From NCBI RefSeq assembly GCF_030411955.1, contig NZ_JASNRA010000011.1:1-64000 (forward strand): a stretch of 64,000 nt of DNA, read 5' to 3'. The notes beneath the pieces are model-generated. The model was not told the origin of the DNA. It did not search any database and worked only from the letters and a program-made list of their open reading frames with translations. Below, in pieces: positions 36,344-44,479 of this stretch (position 1 is its first letter; each line of letters opens with the position of its first letter). The translations under genes and the position numbers were made by a program. The stretch is from Massilia sp. YIM B02443. Its GTDB lineage: Bacteria; Pseudomonadota; Gammaproteobacteria; Burkholderiales; Burkholderiaceae_D.

Positions 36344-37402
36344 ATGAAAAAAACCCTCCTGGCAGTCGCACTCTCCGGCGCATGTGCCGGTGCGGCCCAT
36401 GCCCAGAGCGCGGTTCAGATCTACGGCACCATCGATGCCGGCGTCATCAAGCGCAGCGGCGACGCGGTCAGCATCGGCAAGCGCTCGGCCAACACCCTCG
36501 GCTTCAAGGGCACCGAAGACCTGGGCAATGGCCTCAAAGCCTTGTTCCACGTCGAGGTGCGCTACGAATCGGACACCGGTTCCAACGAAATCGGCAGCAA
36601 CGGCACCCAGCGCCCGCTGTTCCAGGGCCAGAGCCGGGTCGGCCTGCAGGGCGACTTCGGCATGCTGCGCATCGGCCGCGGCCTGACCCCGTTCCACGAA
36701 ACCATCGGCGCCTTCGAGCCGTTCCACGCGATCCCGACCCCGGGCGGCTTCTATACCGACCTCGCCGTGGCCGGCTATTCGTCGCAGGCGCTCGATCCGG
36801 TCGGCTATTCCAACAACCGCTGGTCGAACGCGATCTGGTACAACTCGCCGCTGATCAACGGCTTCCAGCTCAATACCGCGATCGCGACCAAGGAAAACAA
36901 CGGCGGCCCGGCGATCATCGGCCGCGGCAGCGCCGCCGCGCCGCAATATCCGCTCGGCGCCGAAGGCTCGGCCAACCCGTTCTCGATCACGGCCACCTAC
37001 AACAACGGCCCCGCCGCCTTCATGGCCGGTTACGAGCGCAACGCCATCGAATCGAAGGTGTGGTCGATCGGCGCCTCGGTGTTCGCGACCCCGGAACTGA
37101 AGCTGATGGCCACCTACGCGCGCCAGGACCAGGACAACACGCGCCTGTTCAACGCCGAGACCAGGTCGTGGGTGCTGGGTGCGAACTACACCATGGGGCC
37201 GGGCAAGTTCCTGGCCGGCTATGGGCAGAAGGACACCGACGGACTCGACAAGGTCAAGCAACTGTCGGTCGGCTACGAATACAGCCTGTCGAAGCGCACC
37301 TACCTGTACCTCGACGCCTCGCGCAAGAAGGGCATGGTCCCGACCGCGACCAACCCAGGGACCGTCAATCAGTACGACATCGGCCTGAATCATTCGTTCT
37401 GA
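36344..37402 (+). CDS. Gram-negative porin (general diffusion type), first copy
   Basis: A protein of 352 residues from the ATG at 36344, which gives a signal peptide MKKTLLAVALSGACAGAAHA cut before QSAVQIYG. It begins with the family pattern SVQIYGTIDAGV, has alternating amphipathic strands with the FKGTEDLGNGLKA segment, and ends in the outer membrane targeting residue Phe (NHSF). It forms a trimeric 16-strand beta-barrel typical of betaproteobacterial porins. A second porin follows 257 bases later. Confidence 0.93.
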   Translation: MKKTLLAVALSGACAGAAHAQSAVQIYGTIDAGVIKRSGDAVSIGKRSANTLGFKGTEDLGNGLKALFHVEVRYESDTGSNEIGSNGTQRPLFQGQSRVGLQGDFGMLRIGRGLTPFHETIGAFEPFHAIPTPGGFYTDLAVAGYSSQALDPVGYSNNRWSNAIWYNSPLINGFQLNTAIATKENNGGPAIIGRGSAAAPQYPLGAEGSANPFSITATYNNGPAAFMAGYERNAIESKVWSIGASVFATPELKLMATYARQDQDNTRLFNAETRSWVLGANYTMGPGKFLAGYGQKDTDGLDKVKQLSVGYEYSLSKRTYLYLDASRKKGMVPTATNPGTVNQYDIGLNHSF

Positions 37403-37434
37403 ACGGCGCGGGCCAAGGCCCCGTCGCACTCCAC

Positions 37435-37463
37435 AGGGCGGACATCGCACAGGTGTCCGCCCT
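37435..37463 (+). terminator. Hairpin after first porin
   Basis: AGGGCGGACA and TGTCCGCCCT form a 10-bp stem with a nine-base loop, 33 bases after the porin stop. The following sequence is only moderately T-rich, so termination may be partial. Confidence 0.55.
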
Positions 37464-37659
37464 TGTCATTAGCGCGCTGCCTGTCGCGCCACCTTCTCTG
37501 CGCTGCCGATTCTTGTGCAGCGCGCCATGTCGTGTTTCCACAACGCAGCGAAAGCGCCACCGGCTTTGCGCACGGGCGTTCTGTACAGCCCGCCGGTCGG
37601 GTGGCATATTGGCAAAGCGAGCTCAAGCATCGCGCCATAAAAAACATCACGGAGACCCC

Positions 37660-38952
37660 ATGAAGAACAGCCTTCCCGCCACCGCGTTGTGCGCGGCGCT
37701 ATGCGTCCCATTTGCAAGCCCGGCAATGGCCCAGTCCAGCGTCCAGATCTACGGCATCGCCGATGCCGGCGTGATGTGGCAGAAAGGCGGCCCGACCAAG
37801 ATCTACAGCGGCGGCGCCGACGGCTCGCGCATCGGCTTCCGCGGCAACGAAGAGCTGGGCAACGGCTACAAGGCCATCTTCAACCTCGAGGCGCGCGTCG
37901 AGCTCGACACCGGCGGCAACCAGCCGGCCCTGATGAACGACAACCCGGGGCGCTATCTGCTGCGCGGCATGCAGGGCATCCCGCAACCGATCCTGGACCG
38001 CCTGCAGGCCACCATCCAGCCGCCCGGCGCGCCGGCCGTCAACCAGGAGAAAGCGCTGTTCGACCGCACCGCCATGGTCGGCCTGGTGACCCCGATCGGC
38101 GCCATCCTGCTGGGCCGCATGTACACTCCGGGCTACGAAGTGTTCAACATGGCCGACGTGTTCGAGTCGGGCACCGCCGGCACCTGGGGCCACATCACCG
38201 GCGGCACCGCCGGCTTCACCGCGCTGGGCGCCGACATCCGCTCGCAGGAAGCGATCCAGTACCGCATCGCCCACCCGAGCGGCTTCGGCGGCTCGGTGAT
38301 GTACGGTCCGGAAGGCTCGGGCTACCTGGGCCGCTACAAGAAATTCCGCGCCGTGGCCGGCACCTATAAAGCCAACGGCTTCGACGTCGGCATCGGCTAC
38401 AACCACGGCTACGACCGCCAGAACCGGCCGAGCCTGCGCACCACCACCGTGGGCGGTTCCTACACGATCAACGACAGCTGGAAGGTGTTCGCCGGTTTCC
38501 ACAGCCAGCGCAACGACAACTCGGCCCTGCTGCCCGACTACCTGGGCGGCTGGGATGGCGCGGTGGCGCCGGCGCTGACGGCGCAAGGCATTCCGGCCGA
38601 AGCCCAGCGTACGCTGCGCGCCATCTTCCAGCGCGCGATCACCGAAAACACGCGCCAGGACGCGAAGAGCTACCAGATCGGTTTCCACTACCGCATCGGC
38701 GCCGGCCGCATCATGGCCTCGGTCGCGCACCAGAACGACCGCACGCCGTCGAACAGCGACGCCGACCTGGTGGCGATCGGCTACGATTATTTCCTGTCCA
38801 AGCGCACCGACCTGTACACCGTGGCCGCCTTCATCAGGAACGACAACGAAGCCCAGTACACGCCGGGCACCTCGGGCAATCCGGGCGGCTTCACCGAAGC
38901 GCCGGGCGCCGACGGCCGCGCGCTGCAGATCGGCATCCGCCACCGCTTCTGA
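37660..38952 (+). CDS. Gram-negative porin, second copy
   Basis: A protein of 430 residues from the ATG at 37660, with GGAG five bases upstream. The signal peptide ends AMAQ, then SSVQIYGIADAGV starts the barrel, and the C-terminus is HRF with the terminal Phe. It is about 80 residues longer than the first porin, mainly through insertions near residues 85-125 and 285-325 that would be long loops. The two are paralogues, not recent copies. A terminator follows. Confidence 0.93.
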   Translation: MKNSLPATALCAALCVPFASPAMAQSSVQIYGIADAGVMWQKGGPTKIYSGGADGSRIGFRGNEELGNGYKAIFNLEARVELDTGGNQPALMNDNPGRYLLRGMQGIPQPILDRLQATIQPPGAPAVNQEKALFDRTAMVGLVTPIGAILLGRMYTPGYEVFNMADVFESGTAGTWGHITGGTAGFTALGADIRSQEAIQYRIAHPSGFGGSVMYGPEGSGYLGRYKKFRAVAGTYKANGFDVGIGYNHGYDRQNRPSLRTTTVGGSYTINDSWKVFAGFHSQRNDNSALLPDYLGGWDGAVAPALTAQGIPAEAQRTLRAIFQRAITENTRQDAKSYQIGFHYRIGAGRIMASVAHQNDRTPSNSDADLVAIGYDYFLSKRTDLYTVAAFIRNDNEAQYTPGTSGNPGGFTEAPGADGRALQIGIRHRF

Positions 38953-38972
38953 GTCCGCGACGCGTCAATCGA

Positions 38973-38996
38973 AGGACGCCTGCGGGCGTCCTTTTT
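38973..38996 (+). terminator. Rho-independent terminator after second porin
   Basis: AGGACGCC and GGCGTCCT form an 8-bp stem with a TGCG loop, followed by a T run. It lies about 20 bases after the stop codon. Confidence 0.9.
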
Positions 38997-39058
38997 GTTC
39001 CTCGACGGCACGCCGCCGTCAGGTAAAATGGCTTTGATTCTATTTTCACAGTGACCCC

Positions 39059-39721
39059 ATGAGCACCACACCGGACGCCAGCGCCGTCGCGCAATACCTG
39101 ATCGACCACCCGCAGTTCTTCGAAGAGCACGCCGGCCTGTTGGGCGAAGTGAAACTGTCGAGCCCTCTGACGGGGCGCGCCGTGTCGCTCCAGGAACGCC
39201 AGATGGAAGTAATGCGCGACAAGTACCGCGCGCTCGAGCTGCGCCTGTCCGACCTGTCGCGCCGCGCCGAGGAAAACGCCGGCATCGCCAACCGCTTCCA
39301 CGCCTGGACCCAGTCGCTGCTGGTCTCGCGCGGCGGCGCCGCCATGGCCGGCGACCTGGTCGAAGGGCTGCGCGAGCACTTCGGCGTGCCGCAAGTCACG
39401 CTGCGCCTGTGGAACGTGAAGCCGGAACATGCCGACGCGTCGTTCACCAGGGACGTGAGCGACGACGTGCGCATCTTCGCCAACAGCCTGCGCGCGCCGT
39501 ATTGCGGCCCGAACAACGATTTCGAAGCGGTGCGCTGGCTGCCGGAAGCGGACACCATCCGCTCGACCGTGATGCTGCCGCTGGGCCAGCCTGGCCAGAG
39601 CTTCGGCCTGCTGGTGCTGGGCTCGCCCGACCCGGCGCGCTTCACCACCGCGATGGCGACCGATTTCCTGGTCCACATCGCCGCCACCGCCACGGTCGCG
39701 CTGCAACCGCTGCGCGCCTGA
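39059..39721 (+). CDS. DUF484 family protein
   Basis: A protein of 220 residues. The N-terminus (VAQYLIDHPQFFEEHAGLL) and the GAF-like C-terminal two thirds match DUF484, which in many Proteobacteria lies between dapF and xerC as it does here, though porins are inserted in this genome. A central helix (about 30-75) may form a coiled coil. Its function is not known. Its stop is 26 bases before the xerC start. Confidence 0.87.
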   Translation: MSTTPDASAVAQYLIDHPQFFEEHAGLLGEVKLSSPLTGRAVSLQERQMEVMRDKYRALELRLSDLSRRAEENAGIANRFHAWTQSLLVSRGGAAMAGDLVEGLREHFGVPQVTLRLWNVKPEHADASFTRDVSDDVRIFANSLRAPYCGPNNDFEAVRWLPEADTIRSTVMLPLGQPGQSFGLLVLGSPDPARFTTAMATDFLVHIAATATVALQPLRA

Positions 39722-39747
39722 TCCCGTCCTTGACCGGAACATTCCAC

Positions 39748-40689
39748 GTGGAGACGGCCGCCAGCCCTGACGACTGGGCCACGCGCTACCTGGCCGAGCT
39801 GGCCACCGGGCGCCAGCTGTCAGCGCATACGGTCGCTGCCTACCGGCGCGATCTGGCCGAGCTGGCCACGCTGGCCGATGGCGCCGACTGGACCCGCCTG
39901 ACGCACTTCGACATCCGCCGTTTCGCCGCCAAGCTGCACGCCGGCGGGCAGTCGGCGCGCTCGATCGCGCGCAAGCTGTCCGGCTGGCGCGGCTTCTTCG
40001 ACTGGCTGGCGCGGCACACGACACTGGCCGCGAACCCGGTCGACGGCGTGCGCGCGCCCAAGCGTCCCAAAACCCTGCCCAAGGCGCTGGCCGTCGATGA
40101 CGCGGTGCAATTGATGGAAGCGAACACGCGCGGCCACGCCGAACCGTTCGAGCTGTGCAACCGCGCCATGTTCGAGCTGCTGTATTCGAGCGGGCTGCGG
40201 GTGTCGGAACTGGCCGGGCTGGACGTGGCCTGGCAGGATCCGCGCGCCGGCGGCCAGGCCTCGCTCGGCTGGCTCGACCCGCAGGCCGGCGAAGTGGTGG
40301 TGACCGGCAAGGGCAACAAGATGCGCCGGGTGCCGGTGGGCGGGCCGGCGCGCGAGGCCCTGGCGGCCTGGCTGGCGGTACGCCCCGCCGCGCGCGACGG
40401 CAGCGCCGCCCTGTTCCTGTCGGCACGCGACACCCGCATTACCCCGCGCGTGGTGCAGGGGCGGCTGAAACAGCATGCGCTGCGCGCCGGCACCCCGGTG
40501 CACGTTCATCCGCACGTGCTGCGCCACTCGTTCGCCTCGCATTTATTGCAATCCTCGGGCGACCTGCGCGCGGTGCAGGAACTGCTGGGCCATGCCAGCA
40601 TCACCTCGACCCAGGTATACACCGCGCTCGACTTCCAGCACCTTGCCGCGGTATACGACAAGGCCCATCCGCGCGCGAAAATGAAATAA
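39748..40689 (+). CDS. xerC: Tyrosine recombinase XerC
   Basis: A protein of 313 residues from the GTG at 39748, with GGAA eight bases upstream; TTG at 39730 is an alternative. With XerD it resolves chromosome dimers at dif. The catalytic set is complete: Arg151 (SGLRVSEL), Lys188 (GKGNK), His256 and Arg259 (HVLRHSF), His282 (LLGHAS) and Tyr291 (TQVYTALD). The N-terminal SAM-like DNA-binding domain covers about 5-95. It lies downstream of DUF484, the usual neighbour. Confidence 0.93.
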   Translation: METAASPDDWATRYLAELATGRQLSAHTVAAYRRDLAELATLADGADWTRLTHFDIRRFAAKLHAGGQSARSIARKLSGWRGFFDWLARHTTLAANPVDGVRAPKRPKTLPKALAVDDAVQLMEANTRGHAEPFELCNRAMFELLYSSGLRVSELAGLDVAWQDPRAGGQASLGWLDPQAGEVVVTGKGNKMRRVPVGGPAREALAAWLAVRPAARDGSAALFLSARDTRITPRVVQGRLKQHALRAGTPVHVHPHVLRHSFASHLLQSSGDLRAVQELLGHASITSTQVYTALDFQHLAAVYDKAHPRAKMK

Positions 40690-40713
40690 GCGTGAAATAA
40701 GCGCGAAATAAGC
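40681..40713. repeat. Three 11-base tandem repeats across the xerC stop
   Basis: Three units, ATGAAATAAGC, GTGAAATAAGC and GCGAAATAAGC, follow one another. The first contains the xerC stop codon. The repeats add stop codons in the other frames. They look like a small replication-slippage duplication. Confidence 0.8.
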
Positions 40714-40870
40714 AAACCAGGCGCAAAGTGGGCGGCGCACGTCACGCCCGCCGGTCATTGGTTTGAACTCGATCAAGTCGCAACACGGTTGATGGTGAGG
40801 TTGCAAGAATTGCGGCATAATCCCCCGGTTCTTTCGTCCCACCCCGACATTCACTACGAGTAGCGAACCA

Positions 40871-41941
40871 ATGGACCTGATCCCCAGCACCATCCTCACC
40901 GGCTTTCTCGGCGCGGGCAAAACCACCCTGCTCAACCGCATCCTGCAGGAAGAGCACGGCATGCGCATCGCCGTCATCGAGAACGAGTTCGGCCAGGAAA
41001 ACATCGACAACGAAATCCTGGTGCAGGAGACGGGCGAGCAGATCGTCGAAATGAACAACGGTTGCATCTGCTGCACCGTGCGCGGCGACCTGATCGTGGC
41101 GCTGAACAACCTGGCGCAGAAACGCGCCGCCGGCGAGATCAGTTTCGACCGCGTGGTGATCGAGACCACCGGCCTGGCCAACCCGGGACCGGTGGCGCAG
41201 ACCTTCTTCGTGGACGAGGAAGTGGGCGCCAACTACCTGCTCGACGCGGTGGTGACCGTGGTCGATGCGCGCCACGCGATGGACCAGCTGGACCAGCACG
41301 AGGAAGCCCAGCGCCAGGTCGGATTCGCCGACAAGATCCTGCTGTCCAAGACCGACCTGGTCGATGCCGAGGCGGTCGAGCGCCTGAAGACGCGCCTGCA
41401 CCGGATCAACCCGCGCGCGCCGATCTCGACCAGCGACTTCGGCCGCGCGCCGATCGCCGAAGTGCTCGACCTGCGCGGCTTCAACCTGAACGACAAGCTG
41501 GAACTGGATCCGGACTTCTTGCTGGTGGAAGAAGGCCACGACCACGACCATGAGCACGGCCACGATCACGACCATGCCCACTGCGGCCACGACCACGCCC
41601 ATGGCGAAGCCTGCAGCCACGACCACCACCATGGCCACCACAGCGACGACATCGCCGCCTTCGTGTTCAAGAGCGAGCGCGCCTTCGATCCGGAGCGCCT
41701 GGAACAGTTCCTGGGCAGCCTGGTGCAGGTATTCGGCCCGCAGATGCTGCGCTACAAGGGCGTGCTGCGGATGGAAGGAGTCGACCGCAAGGTGGTGTTC
41801 CAGGGCGTGCACCAGATCATGGGCAGCGACGTCGGTCCCAAGTGGGGCGATAGCGAAAAGCCCGCCACCAAGATGGTGTTTATTGGTAAAAATTTACCAA
41901 AAGACGTATTTATCCGCGGTTTGGAACAGTGTTTGGTATAA
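40871..41941 (+). CDS. COG0523 (CobW/ZNG1-type) metal chaperone GTPase
   Basis: A protein of 356 residues. Walker A is GFLGAGKT at 11-18, and the family metal motif CxCC is CICC at 65-68. A long His/Asp-rich stretch spans about residues 220-258, between the GTPase and the C-terminal CobW_C domain. Such His-rich members are linked to zinc delivery under limitation. It is directly upstream of dksA. No match to a Zur operator is visible in the 181 bases before it, so zinc control is not shown. Confidence 0.87.
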   Translation: MDLIPSTILTGFLGAGKTTLLNRILQEEHGMRIAVIENEFGQENIDNEILVQETGEQIVEMNNGCICCTVRGDLIVALNNLAQKRAAGEISFDRVVIETTGLANPGPVAQTFFVDEEVGANYLLDAVVTVVDARHAMDQLDQHEEAQRQVGFADKILLSKTDLVDAEAVERLKTRLHRINPRAPISTSDFGRAPIAEVLDLRGFNLNDKLELDPDFLLVEEGHDHDHEHGHDHDHAHCGHDHAHGEACSHDHHHGHHSDDIAAFVFKSERAFDPERLEQFLGSLVQVFGPQMLRYKGVLRMEGVDRKVVFQGVHQIMGSDVGPKWGDSEKPATKMVFIGKNLPKDVFIRGLEQCLV

Positions 41942-41964
41942 ACTACATCAGTTTGACTGGTCTG

Positions 41965-42010
41965 TCCGGCGCCGGTTGACGACTGTCTCGACAGTTGTCG
42001 GCGCGCCGGA
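41965..42010 (+). other. Long imperfect hairpin in the spacer before dksA
   Basis: A 46-base inverted repeat: outer arms TCCGGCGC/GCGCCGGA and inner arms GACGACTGTC/GACAGTTGTC around a two-base turn, with a small internal loop. It lies 24 bases after the GTPase stop. No T run follows, so it is not a standard terminator. Smaller hairpins follow at 42017-42037 and 42082-42101. Confidence 0.7.
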
Positions 42011-42143
42011 CCGCAGGCACGGGCTCGCTGCCCGTGCGTGGCGAACCGCCCCAGCCGCGCATGCGGCGCGGACGGAGAAGGGATGGCGCAGCGTCGCCAT
42101 CAAGGCAGCCTGCTCCGCAGTGCACCCGCACACGTGCTGCCGG

Positions 42144-42171
42144 GTGTCACTGCAGAGCAAGCTGATAAAAT
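42144..42171 (+). promoter_or_regulatory. Candidate dksA promoter
   Basis: GTGTCA (42144-42149) and TAAAAT (42166-42171) are separated by 16 bases and lie 28 bases before the dksA ATG. Four of six -35 bases and five of six -10 bases match the sigma-70 consensus. Confidence 0.55.
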
Positions 42172-42198
42172 GAAAACCTCTGTCGTATCGAAGGCATC

Positions 42199-42648
42199 AT
42201 GACTAAAACAACGAAACCGAATACCGCCCAGCCCGAAGAACGCCTCCTGACGGAAGAAGAGATTCGGGCGATGAGCGATGACGACTACATGAATCCGGCC
42301 CAGCTGGCGTTCTTCAAGAATCGCCTGCAAGAGCTCGAGAAGGACCTGCTGAAGAACGCCGGCGAAACCACCGAACACCTGCGCGAAACCGTGCTGGTGC
42401 CGGACCCGGCCGACCGCGCCACGATCGAAGAAGAGCACGCGCTGGAACTGCGGACCCGCGACCGCGAGCGCAAGCTGCTCAAGAAAGTGCAGCAGTCGAT
42501 GCAGGCGATCGACGCCGGCGAATACGGCTGGTGCGAAGAGACCGGCGAACCGATCGGCATCCCGCGCCTGATCGCGCGTCCGACCGCGACCCTGTCGCTG
42601 GAAGCCCAGCAGCGCCGCGAACTCAAGCAGAAGCTGTACGGCGACTGA
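42199..42648 (+). CDS. dksA: RNA polymerase-binding transcription factor DksA, cysteine-poor form
   Basis: A protein of 149 residues. It enters the secondary channel of RNA polymerase and, with ppGpp, tunes stable-RNA and amino acid promoters. The coiled-coil tip is intact: PDPADRA with Asp69, Asp72 and Ala74. The zinc-finger positions read Cys112, Thr115, Ser133 and Ala136, so only one of the usual four cysteines remains and zinc binding of the classical kind is unlikely. The globular fold otherwise matches. This form resembles zinc-independent DksA paralogues and, from memory, other Burkholderiales DksA. A terminator follows. Confidence 0.93.
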   Translation: MTKTTKPNTAQPEERLLTEEEIRAMSDDDYMNPAQLAFFKNRLQELEKDLLKNAGETTEHLRETVLVPDPADRATIEEEHALELRTRDRERKLLKKVQQSMQAIDAGEYGWCEETGEPIGIPRLIARPTATLSLEAQQRRELKQKLYGD

Positions 42649-42672
42649 GGCGAGCCCATCGCCCCGACAAGA

Positions 42673-42704
42673 AAAGCATGCGGCCTTCCACGCATGCTTT
42701 TTTT
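42673..42704 (+). terminator. Rho-independent terminator after dksA
   Basis: AAAGCATGCG and CGCATGCTTT form a 10-bp stem with an eight-base loop, continuing into a seven-base T run. It lies 24 bases after the dksA stop. Confidence 0.92.
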
Positions 42705-42874
42705 GTTTCAACGCTCGCCCTTTCCTCCATCCCACCCCGCATCCAGGCCGGCCGCGCACGCCTCATCCGTGCTGCAGTCGGTTTTATTTCCCTTCGGATA
42801 CACTAGACGTGGAGCGTGCGCACAGCACGCGTGGCGCCGGTCCGTGCTACCGTCATGCACGAGCAGGCCGACTG

Positions 42875-44206
42875 ATGACAGCGGGGACCATGGGGCTTTT
42901 CTCCTTCCTGAAGAGAAAGAACGAAGCGGAACTGCGGCCCGGCCTTGCGCCGCTGCCGCCCGACCTTGCGCCGGCGCCCGACACGCGCCTGCGCGGCGAA
43001 CCGTCGCGCCTGGGCACCGAAGCCGAGCGCGCGCGCCAGCGCGAGATCGCCCGCGCCACCGCGGCCAAGATCGACGAGATCGAGCTGGCCTTCGCCTCCG
43101 ACATCTTCAGCGACGAGCCGGCCTGGGGCAGCGGCGCGCGCCATCCCGCCTCCAGCGCGCCGGCAGCAGTCGCCAGCGTTGACCAGCCGGATCCGGCCGC
43201 GGCGCCGGCCAGCGCGCCGGCGGTCGACGAAAGCGCGATCCTGTACGCCAACGGCCAGGTCGCGACTGCCGAGCAATTGCTGCGCGAATCCTTGAGCACG
43301 CTGGGCCGCCATGAACGCTTGCCGTGGTGGATGCTGTTCGACCTGTACCAGGCCGACGGCCGCGAAGAAGCGTTCGAGAGCATCGCGATCGACTACGCCA
43401 GCCATTTCGAAACCTCGCCGCCGGCCTGGAAGCCGCTGCCGCCGACGGCATCCGACCGCCCCGCCGCCGTGGTGGCGCTGGCCGAGACATTCGACGCCAG
43501 CCTTGGCGCCGCGGTCGCGCCGCGCCTGAAACGCCTGCTCGATGCCGACGCCCCCACCGTGCGCCTGGATTTCGGCCGCGTGACGCGCATCGACCTGGAT
43601 GGCGCCGCCTGCCTGCTGGCGGCGCTGCAGACCCTGCGCGCACAGGGGCGCGAACTGGTGCTGGCCGGGGCCGACACCCTGATGGCGACCCTGCGTTCGA
43701 TGCTGGCGATCGGCGTGCGCCAGGCCAGCCAGGCGCCCTGGCTGCTGCTGCTCGAGCTGCTGCTGTTGACCCACCGCGAAAAGGAGTTCGAGGAAGCGGC
43801 GATGGACTATTGCGTCACCTATGAGGTCTCGCCACCCTCGTTCGAGGCACCGCGGCGGGTGTCCACCGCCCCTGCCGCGCCCACAGCCGGCGCCGGTGCG
43901 CAAGGCGAGCGCTTCATGCTGCCGTCCGTCGTCAGCGCGCCCGGCGGCGTGCTGCTGGACGCGATCGACGCCTATGCCGCCGGACGCGAGGTGCTAGTGC
44001 TGGATTGCTCGCGCCTGGCGCGCATCGACTATGCTGGCGCCGGCCTGTTGCAGGCGCGGCTCGACGCCCATGTGCTGGCCGGCGAGCGGGTCGAGCTGCG
44101 CGAGCTGAACCACCTGGTGGCGGCGCTGCTGCGGCTGCTGGGCATGGGCCGCCGGGGCGCCGGTGCCGAGGATGGCGCCATCGTGCTGTATCCGCACCGC
44201 TACTGA
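42875..44206 (+). CDS. Duplicated STAS-like domain protein
   Basis: A protein of 443 residues from the ATG at 42875 (AGG seven bases upstream); ATG 42890 giving MGLFSFLKRK is an alternative. The N-terminus is basic and then disordered (Ala/Pro-rich to about 115). Two similar modules follow. Each begins with a helix ending in a motif of the type FExxAxDYxxxFExSPP (about 167-185 and 308-325), then an STAS-like anti-sigma-antagonist fold with a strand 'VRLDFGRVTRIDLDGA' or 'VLVLDCSRLARIDYAGAG'. The Asp/Ser at the strand end could be the regulated position. Function is unknown; partners might be kinases or membrane assemblies. Confidence 0.72.
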   Translation: MTAGTMGLFSFLKRKNEAELRPGLAPLPPDLAPAPDTRLRGEPSRLGTEAERARQREIARATAAKIDEIELAFASDIFSDEPAWGSGARHPASSAPAAVASVDQPDPAAAPASAPAVDESAILYANGQVATAEQLLRESLSTLGRHERLPWWMLFDLYQADGREEAFESIAIDYASHFETSPPAWKPLPPTASDRPAAVVALAETFDASLGAAVAPRLKRLLDADAPTVRLDFGRVTRIDLDGAACLLAALQTLRAQGRELVLAGADTLMATLRSMLAIGVRQASQAPWLLLLELLLLTHREKEFEEAAMDYCVTYEVSPPSFEAPRRVSTAPAAPTAGAGAQGERFMLPSVVSAPGGVLLDAIDAYAAGREVLVLDCSRLARIDYAGAGLLQARLDAHVLAGERVELRELNHLVAALLRLLGMGRRGAGAEDGAIVLYPHRY

Positions 44207-44225
44207 CGCGCGTATCTTTCCCGGA

Positions 44226-44324
44226 TCAAAGCATCCCGAACGCCAGCAACAGCAGCAAGGTCACCGCCAGCGACACCAGGATCGAGCCAAGACAGCCGAG
44301 CTTGTTCGAAAAGAAGAGAAACAT
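44226..44324 (-). CDS. 32-residue membrane peptide
   Basis: The reading frame starts with ATG at 44324 and is preceded by GAGGT at a good distance. The product has a short N-terminus MFLFFSNKLGCLGS followed by one hydrophobic helix of about 18 residues rich in Leu, Val and Ala, ending GML. It is too short for homology, but the start site, hydrophobicity and intergenic position support a real small protein. It lies antisense between the STAS-like gene and hslV. No function is known. Confidence 0.6.
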   Translation of the reverse strand: MFLFFSNKLGCLGSILVSLAVTLLLLLAFGML

Positions 44325-44422
44325 GGTCACCTCATCGGCTGTTGAACGTCACGACAGCGTAGCGCCTGATGTCATTGAAAGGCGCACGAGGTACCGCACA
44401 GTCGCAATATTGCTGAGCTAAC

Positions 44423-44450
44423 CTTGCAATCCGGTCCGGGAACCCCACCT
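44423..44450 (+). promoter_or_regulatory. Sigma-32 heat-shock promoter of hslVU
   Basis: CTTGCAA (44423-44429) and CCCCACCT (44443-44450) are separated by 13 bases. This is a one-mismatch fit to each half of the E. coli RpoH consensus CTTGAAA / CCCCATNT. It lies 29 bases before the hslV ATG. hslVU is a classic heat-shock operon. Confidence 0.8.
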
Positions 44451-44479
44451 GCGGTTGGCTAGAACATCACGAGGTCAAA

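Noticed and set aside
40690..40870. Zur operator before the COG0523 GTPase
   Set aside because: No inverted repeat resembling known Zur boxes is present in this interval, so zinc regulation is not claimed.
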